Assembly (NCBI RefSeq): GCF_016862095.1
Contig: NZ_BOMH01000013.1
Location: forward strand, 176,770 to 240,769
From: Actinoplanes cyaneus
GTDB taxonomy: Bacteria; Actinomycetota; Actinomycetes; Mycobacteriales; Micromonosporaceae
Direction: 5' to 3'
Length of the DNA stretch: 64,000 nucleotides
This document shows positions 59,917 through 64,000 of the stretch, piece by piece. The number at the start of each line of letters is the position of its first letter. The first letter of the stretch is position 1. Both the position numbers and the translations under genes were made by a program. Under the pieces are notes generated by a model, which was given only the letters and a program-made list of their open reading frames with translations, had not been told where the DNA came from and did not search any database.

Positions 59917-60267
59917 ATGAGCACAGCATTCGGCAGCGACCACGATCAGCGTCTGACCCTCACCGGAATCCGGCTGCCCGGCGGTGCCCTCCGCGTCGTG
60001 GTCACCGGCGAGCTCGACATCGGTACCGCGGCGGCGTTCCAGGAGCGGCTGTCGGAGATCCTCGACGGCTGCCCGGACCAGCACGTCGAGCTGGACCTGG
60101 CCGCCCTCGACTTCTGCGACCTCAGCGGCCTGCGGGCTCTGCACGCGGTGGGCCGGGTCGCCGCCGAACAGCGCCGCCCGGTGCGGATCACCGTGGCCGG
60201 ATCATGCCTCGACGTCTTGCTGAACCTGTGCCGGACCTCAGCGGTCCTGGGCTATTCCCCGCCGTGA
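59917..60267 (+). CDS. STAS-domain anti-sigma factor antagonist (RsbV-like)
   Basis: 116 residues. The STAS fold is visible: LRVVVTGELDIGTAAAFQERL, VELDLAALDFCDLSGLRALHAVG and VRITVAG. The phospho-site serine is S70 in CDLSGL, the place where RsbV/SpoIIAA are phosphorylated by their kinase. The unphosphorylated form binds the kinase and frees the sigma factor. It is co-transcribed with the GAF-kinase and followed by the SpoIIE-like phosphatase that would remove the phosphate. Confidence 0.9.
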   Translation: MSTAFGSDHDQRLTLTGIRLPGGALRVVVTGELDIGTAAAFQERLSEILDGCPDQHVELDLAALDFCDLSGLRALHAVGRVAAEQRRPVRITVAGSCLDVLLNLCRTSAVLGYSPP

Positions 60268-60361
60268 CCCGGCTCGGCTGTCACCGGTCCTCCGAGCGGG
60301 TGAATCATCGGGACGGCTCCCCACGCCATGTCGGCGGCAGGGCCGGCGGCGCGTCGGCTCT

Positions 60362-61351
60362 ATGCTGCGTGGCGTGATCGACAGCGGGACCAGCGGTATG
60401 GATCTGAGCGACGTGTTGCTCCAGGTGGAAAAGGCCGCGCCGGTCGACGCCGTGGCGGCGGTGACCCGCCGCGCCGGCGGTGTCGCGGACGGCACACACG
60501 CTGGCCTTCGTCATCATCGCGAACCGCCGGCACACCGACCTGTTCGAATGGGGACAACGCACCACGCCGTTCACGCTCGCCGCCGAGATCCAGCGGCGGC
60601 TGCTGCCGTCGTCGTTCACCTGCGAGGCCGACTCGTTCACCCTGGCGGCCTGGCTGGAACCGGCGGCCAGCATCGGCGGGGACACCTTCGACTACAGTCT
60701 CGCCCGCGACCACCTGCATCTGAGCATCACCGATGCCGTGGGTCACGGCGTCCAGAGCGCACTGACCGCGACCCTGTGCGTGGGCAGCCTGCGCAACACC
60801 CGCCGCGGCGGTGGCACGCTGCTCGACCAGGCGCAAGCGCGAACCAGGCGTTGGCCGACAACGCTCCGGGCGGCTCCACGTTCGCCACCGGACTGCTCGG
60901 CCGTCTCGATCTGCGCACCGGGGTCCTCGACGTCGTCAACGCCGGGCACCCGCTCCCGCTGCTGATCCGCGACGGCACGGTCGAGCCTGTGGCGCTTCCG
61001 GCCAACCGGCCGTTCGGGGTGCTGCGTCACCGTGCGTACCTGCCGGCCGAGATCGTGTTGCAACCGGGTGACCGGCTGGTGTTGGTCACCGACGGGATGC
61101 TGGAACGAGAAGCGGCCGACCTCGACCTGCCCGCGCGGCTGCAGGAGGTGAGCGAACTGCACGCCCGTGAGGTCGTCCGCGTGCTGGGCGACCTGGTCCT
61201 CGCGATCGCCGGACCGGACGACGCCTGCCTGCTGGTGCTCGACTGGCACGGCAGCCACGGCGACACCCGGAACACCATCGCCGGCGCCGACCCGCACCGC
61301 GCCAGCACGCCCATCACCGGCGAAGGACCTGATCCGCGTACGGCTTCGTAA
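60362..61351 (+). pseudogene. SpoIIE/PP2C-type phosphatase (RsbU-like) with two frame breaks
   Basis: Three frame pieces together make one phosphatase. Piece 1 from 60398 (MDLSDVLLQVEKAAPVDAV) is the family start. At about 60480 the frame changes and the sequence jumps to TAHTLAFVIIANRRHTDLFEWGQ, LAAEIQRRLLP, PAASIGGDTFDY and DAVGHGVQSALTATLCVGSLRN; the sensor part normally between is missing. At about 60838-60842 one base is missing, and the frame moves to NQALADNAPGGSTF, VNAGHPLPLLIRDG, GDRLVLVTDGMLE and the end. The catalytic aspartates (GGDTFDY, DAVGHG) are present but split from the C-terminus. A sequencing error could explain the second break. Confidence 0.8.
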
Positions 61352-61620
61352 CCGCCGAACGGCGTGCGAACGATCACGTGTCCGGCCGGGTGGACGATCC
61401 TGCCCGGACGCAGACCGTTCCCCACCGCAGCCGGTCGCCTCGAGACGGGGCTTCGACGCGAGTAACGGCAGTGCCCGCCGGCGCGGAAAAGCCGAAGCGA
61501 TGCTGCATCGGGGCTCAGCGGGTGCCGATGGTTGCCGATCGGGAGTGAGAGGGCTGACCGCACGAAGCGGCCGGTCGACAAGAGGCCGTGGCGCTCGCGT
61601 CATGTCCCGAGGAGACCTGT

Positions 61621-63246
61621 ATGAGTACGTCTGCTGATGCCGTTCCGGTGGCGCCTGGTCGGCGGTCGTTCGCCGATCTGAGTGTCAAGATCAAGATCTT
61701 GATGGCGGTGGGGCTGGCCGCGCTGGTCGCGTTGTTGGTGGGAGTGCTGGGACTGTCCGCGCTGGGTGATACCAGCAGATCCGCTCAGCTGATCTACCGC
61801 AGCAACGTGGCCAGCATCAAGGCCATCGGGGTAGTGGACGGCGCGATGACCCAGGTGCGATCCGACGCGGCGAATCAAGCTCTGTCGCAGGATGCCGCCG
61901 CGACGACCCGCTTCACCGAAGCGGTCACCGCCGGCCTGCAGGAAGTCGAGGCTGGCCTGACCGCCTATCGGCAGAGTAATCCGGCGGGTGACCCCGCCGT
62001 GATCGACGACTTGGCGACGAAGTGGCAGGCCTATGCCGACCTGCTCGAAACCAAGCAGATTCCGGCCGGCAACAACAATGACCTGACCGCGTGGGCCAAG
62101 ACCCGCGACACCCAGGTCCTGCCGCTCATCGGCGCGGTCAACAAGGACCTCGCCGCCTTGACCACGGCCGAGGACGCCGACGCGGCCGGTAATGCCGCGG
62201 CGGCGCAGTCGTCCTATGATTCCAGCCGGATCCAGTCGATCGTGCTGCTCGTGGTGGGGCTGCTGCTCGCTCTGGGGCTGGGCTGGTTCGTCGCCCAGTC
62301 GATCGTGCGGTCCCTGCACAAGGTCAAGGCCGTGTGCGACGCGCTGGCGCGCAACGACCTGACCCGCAGCACCGGGCTGACCTCCCGGGACGAGCCGGGG
62401 CAGATGGGTCGCGCGCTGGATACCGCCGTCGCCGTGCTGCGCCAGGCGGTGACCACCATCGGCGGGTCGGCGGTGACGCTGGCCAGCGCCTCGGAGGAAC
62501 TGTCAGCGGTCAGCACCCAGCTGCAGGTCGGCGCCGCGGAGGCCGCGGAACGGGCCACCAGCGCGACGTCGGCGAGCGAAGAGGTCAACGCCGGGGTGCA
62601 GTCGATCGCCGCCGGCGCGGAACAGATGAGCGCTTCGATCACCGAGATCGCGTCGAATGCCGGCCGGGCGGCCGAGGTGTCGCAGACCGGGATGGTGGTC
62701 GCCGAGCGCACCACCAATCAGGTCGCCGCACTGGGTGCGGCTAGCGCCGAGATCGGCGACGTGGTCCGGCTGATCACCAGCATCGCGGAACAGACCAACC
62801 TGCTGGCGCTGAACGCGACCATCGAGGCCGCCCGCGCCGGCGAGCTCGGCAAGGGCTTCGCGGTGGTCGCCGGCGAGGTCAAGGAACTGGCACAGCAGAC
62901 CGCGAAGGCCACCGAGGAGATCACCGCCCGGATCGGCAACATCCAGGCCTCCAGCGCCACCGCCGCCACCGCGATCGGGGAGATCACCGACGTGATCGGG
63001 CAGATCGGCGACTACACCACCACCATCGCCTCCGCGGTCGAGGAACAGACCGCCACCACCGGGGAGATGAGCCGCTCGGTGGCCGAAGCGGCGTCCAGCA
63101 GTGCCGACGTGGCCCGCACCGTGTCCGGGGTGGCCGAGGTCGCGAACGCCACCGCCGAGGGGGCCAAAGCCACCCAGCAGGCCGCCGGTGACCTGACCCG
63201 CCTGGCCAGCGACCTGACCACTCTGGTGGGCAGCTTCCGCCACTGA
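61621..63246 (+). CDS. Methyl-accepting chemotaxis protein
   Basis: 541 residues, ATG behind GAGGAG. Membrane helices at about 26-48 and 204-225 enclose an outer four-helix-type sensor of about 155 residues. A HAMP domain ([18 protein letters not shown]) leads to the signalling domain with the hairpin tip [20 protein letters not shown], which contacts CheA/CheW. The C-terminus lacks a CheR pentapeptide. Chemoreceptors are rare in actinobacteria and point to motile cells or spores. No che or fla genes are in the window; the link to the stress circuit is only by position. Confidence 0.93.
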   Translation: MSTSADAVPVAPGRRSFADLSVKIKILMAVGLAALVALLVGVLGLSALGDTSRSAQLIYRSNVASIKAIGVVDGAMTQVRSDAANQALSQDAAATTRFTEAVTAGLQEVEAGLTAYRQSNPAGDPAVIDDLATKWQAYADLLETKQIPAGNNNDLTAWAKTRDTQVLPLIGAVNKDLAALTTAEDADAAGNAAAAQSSYDSSRIQSIVLLVVGLLLALGLGWFVAQSIVRSLHKVKAVCDALARNDLTRSTGLTSRDEPGQMGRALDTAVAVLRQAVTTIGGSAVTLASASEELSAVSTQLQVGAAEAAERATSATSASEEVNAGVQSIAAGAEQMSASITEIASNAGRAAEVSQTGMVVAERTTNQVAALGAASAEIGDVVRLITSIAEQTNLLALNATIEAARAGELGKGFAVVAGEVKELAQQTAKATEEITARIGNIQASSATAATAIGEITDVIGQIGDYTTTIASAVEEQTATTGEMSRSVAEAASSSADVARTVSGVAEVANATAEGAKATQQAAGDLTRLASDLTTLVGSFRH

Positions 63247-63303
63247 CCGGCGTCGTGGCGCCACCCGGCTCGGACGCAGCAGAGCTGCGAGCGAGGACAA
63301 CCC

Positions 63304-63543
63304 ATGCATCCACCACCAGCGGCCACCACCGGCGACGGGCAAGACGTCGTCAACCAGTTGCTCGCCGCTGCCCTGCACGCCCGCGCCACCCGGGAGAGCG
63401 TTCTGCGCGCCGCGGCACTGAGCCCGGCTGATCAGCCGCAAGCCGTGGCCGACCTCACCGACGCCGCCACGGTCCTCACCCGTGTCCACGACGCTCTACT
63501 GCACGCGGCCGGTGCCGGCGCGCCGGAAACACGGCCACGGTAG
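63304..63543 (+). CDS. Small hypothetical protein
   Basis: 79 residues, ATG with GCGAGGACAACCC before it. The sequence is alanine-rich and probably helical (VVNQLLAAALHARATRESVLRAAAL and AVADLTDAATVLTRVHDALL). No family is recognised. It follows the chemoreceptor by 57 bases on the same strand, so it may be its small partner. Confidence 0.5.
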   Translation: MHPPPAATTGDGQDVVNQLLAAALHARATRESVLRAAALSPADQPQAVADLTDAATVLTRVHDALLHAAGAGAPETRPR

Positions 63544-63643
63544 AGAGAGTCTCGGGTGGTCGGCCGACTCTGCCGTCCCGGCGACTCCGGTCGGAGAACA
63601 GCGTGTCCGGCGTCCCCAGCGGTCCAGGGGATCGGCTATGACA

Positions 63644-63673
63644 ACGGTCCCCCTCGTGGTGGAGAAGGACCGT
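63644..63673 (-). terminator. Weak hairpin after the MerR gene
   Basis: ACGGTCC and GGACCGT form a 7-bp stem around a 16-base loop, just past the stop of the minus-strand MerR gene. Confidence 0.35.
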
Positions 63674-63685
63674 GAGACGTACGGA

Positions 63686-63997
63686 TCAGGCGGCTTGTTG
63701 TTGCCCCTGGTTCTGGTTGTGCCGCAGGGCTTCTTCGAGCTGGTCCTCGAGAATGATGATCCGGCAGGCGGCTTCGAGCGCGGTGCCGTGGTCGACCATC
63801 TCCCGGGCACGCGCGGCGAGGCGCAACTGGTAACGCGAGTAGCGGCGGTGCCCTCCGGCGGACCGGTACGGAGTGATCAGTTTCGCCTCGTCGAGCCGGC
63901 GCAGGAAGTCCTGCGAGGCGCCCACGATCTCCGCGGCGCGGCCCATCGTGTAGGCGGGGTAGTCCTCGTCGTCGAGCATGTCATCGGGTTGGGCCAT
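63686..63997 (-). CDS. Small MerR-family DNA-binding protein
   Basis: 103 residues. The ATG at 63997 is preceded directly by an in-frame TAA, so the start is fixed. The MerR winged helix is clear (YTMGRAAEIVGASQDFLRRLDEAKLITPYRSAGGHRRYSRYQLRLAARA), followed by a helix (AACRIIILEDQLEEAL) and a glutamine-rich end (NQNQGQQQ). The protein ends after the dimerisation helix and has no ligand domain, as in stress-type MerR/HspR-like regulators. Its targets are unknown. Confidence 0.88.
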   Translation of the reverse strand: MAQPDDMLDDEDYPAYTMGRAAEIVGASQDFLRRLDEAKLITPYRSAGGHRRYSRYQLRLAARAREMVDHGTALEAACRIIILEDQLEEALRHNQNQGQQQAA

Positions 63998-64000
63998 TTA

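Noticed and set aside
1..64000. tRNA, rRNA, insertion sequences, prophage genes or a biosynthetic gene cluster
   Set aside because: No cloverleaf, transposase, integrase, phage structural protein or PKS/NRPS enzyme was found on reading both strands; isolated hydrolases and regulators are not enough to call a cluster.

Overview
This is very GC-rich actinobacterial DNA. Frequent GTG starts, ECF and SigB/SigF-type sigma factors, ANTAR proteins, an F420-type (Ddn-like) reductase, LAL-type LuxR regulators and secreted plant-polymer hydrolases fit Micromonosporaceae. The methyl-accepting chemotaxis protein suggests a motile-spore genus such as Actinoplanes, but that is inference. I saw no rRNA, tRNA, CRISPR array, insertion sequence or phage gene.

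Layout. 0-3 kb: a KaiC-like double ATPase and a histidine kinase with a receiver-like N-terminus. 3-9 kb: a membrane-anchored polysaccharide deacetylase with a threonine-repeat cytosolic tail, a PIG-V-like mannosyltransferase plus GT2 pair, a PoxB-like enzyme and a zinc-free L36 ribosomal protein. 9-14 kb: two tandem LAL regulators. 14.6-17.5 kb: three alpha/beta hydrolases around an AfsR-like remnant. 17.5-24.5 kb: acetyltransferase, EAL-DICT protein, hydrolase/two-component operon, MFS exporter. 24.5-26.6 kb: ECF sigma, RskA-like anti-sigma and fasciclin protein, resembling mycobacterial SigK-RskA-MPT70/83. 26.6-34.6 kb: LLM flavoenzyme, CorA, PilZ protein, first SigF-like sigma, DJ-1/PfpI protein with TetR, second ECF pair. 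34.6-37.4 kb: GH114 and GH54 secreted enzymes. 37.6-47.5 kb: redox genes, a TetR-controlled three-gene operon, MMPL transporter, two-component system, and two truncated GAF-ANTAR genes head to head. 47.5-53.1 kb: MRJP/SMP-30-like protein, TPP enzyme, CDF transporter and small proteins.

53.3-64 kb is a signalling island: STAND ATPase, three GAF-ANTAR proteins (one fused to an RsbW-like kinase), a second SigF-like sigma close to the first, a GAF-kinase, a STAS antagonist, a broken SpoIIE/PP2C phosphatase, a chemoreceptor and a MerR protein. These parts form a general-stress partner-switching circuit: phosphatase and STAS protein oppose kinases that hold SigF. SigF-like promoter patterns stand before both sigma genes, the GAF-kinase and one GAF-ANTAR gene, suggesting feedback. 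The damaged phosphatase raises the question of how the circuit is released.

The observations most worth testing are the 13-unit [D/E]E-x-T-x-x-hydrophobic array on the deacetylase, the GAF-ANTAR-kinase fusion, the sigma/anti-sigma/fasciclin unit with a hairpin before the fasciclin gene, and the perfect stem enclosing 17-bp repeats at 42.1 kb.
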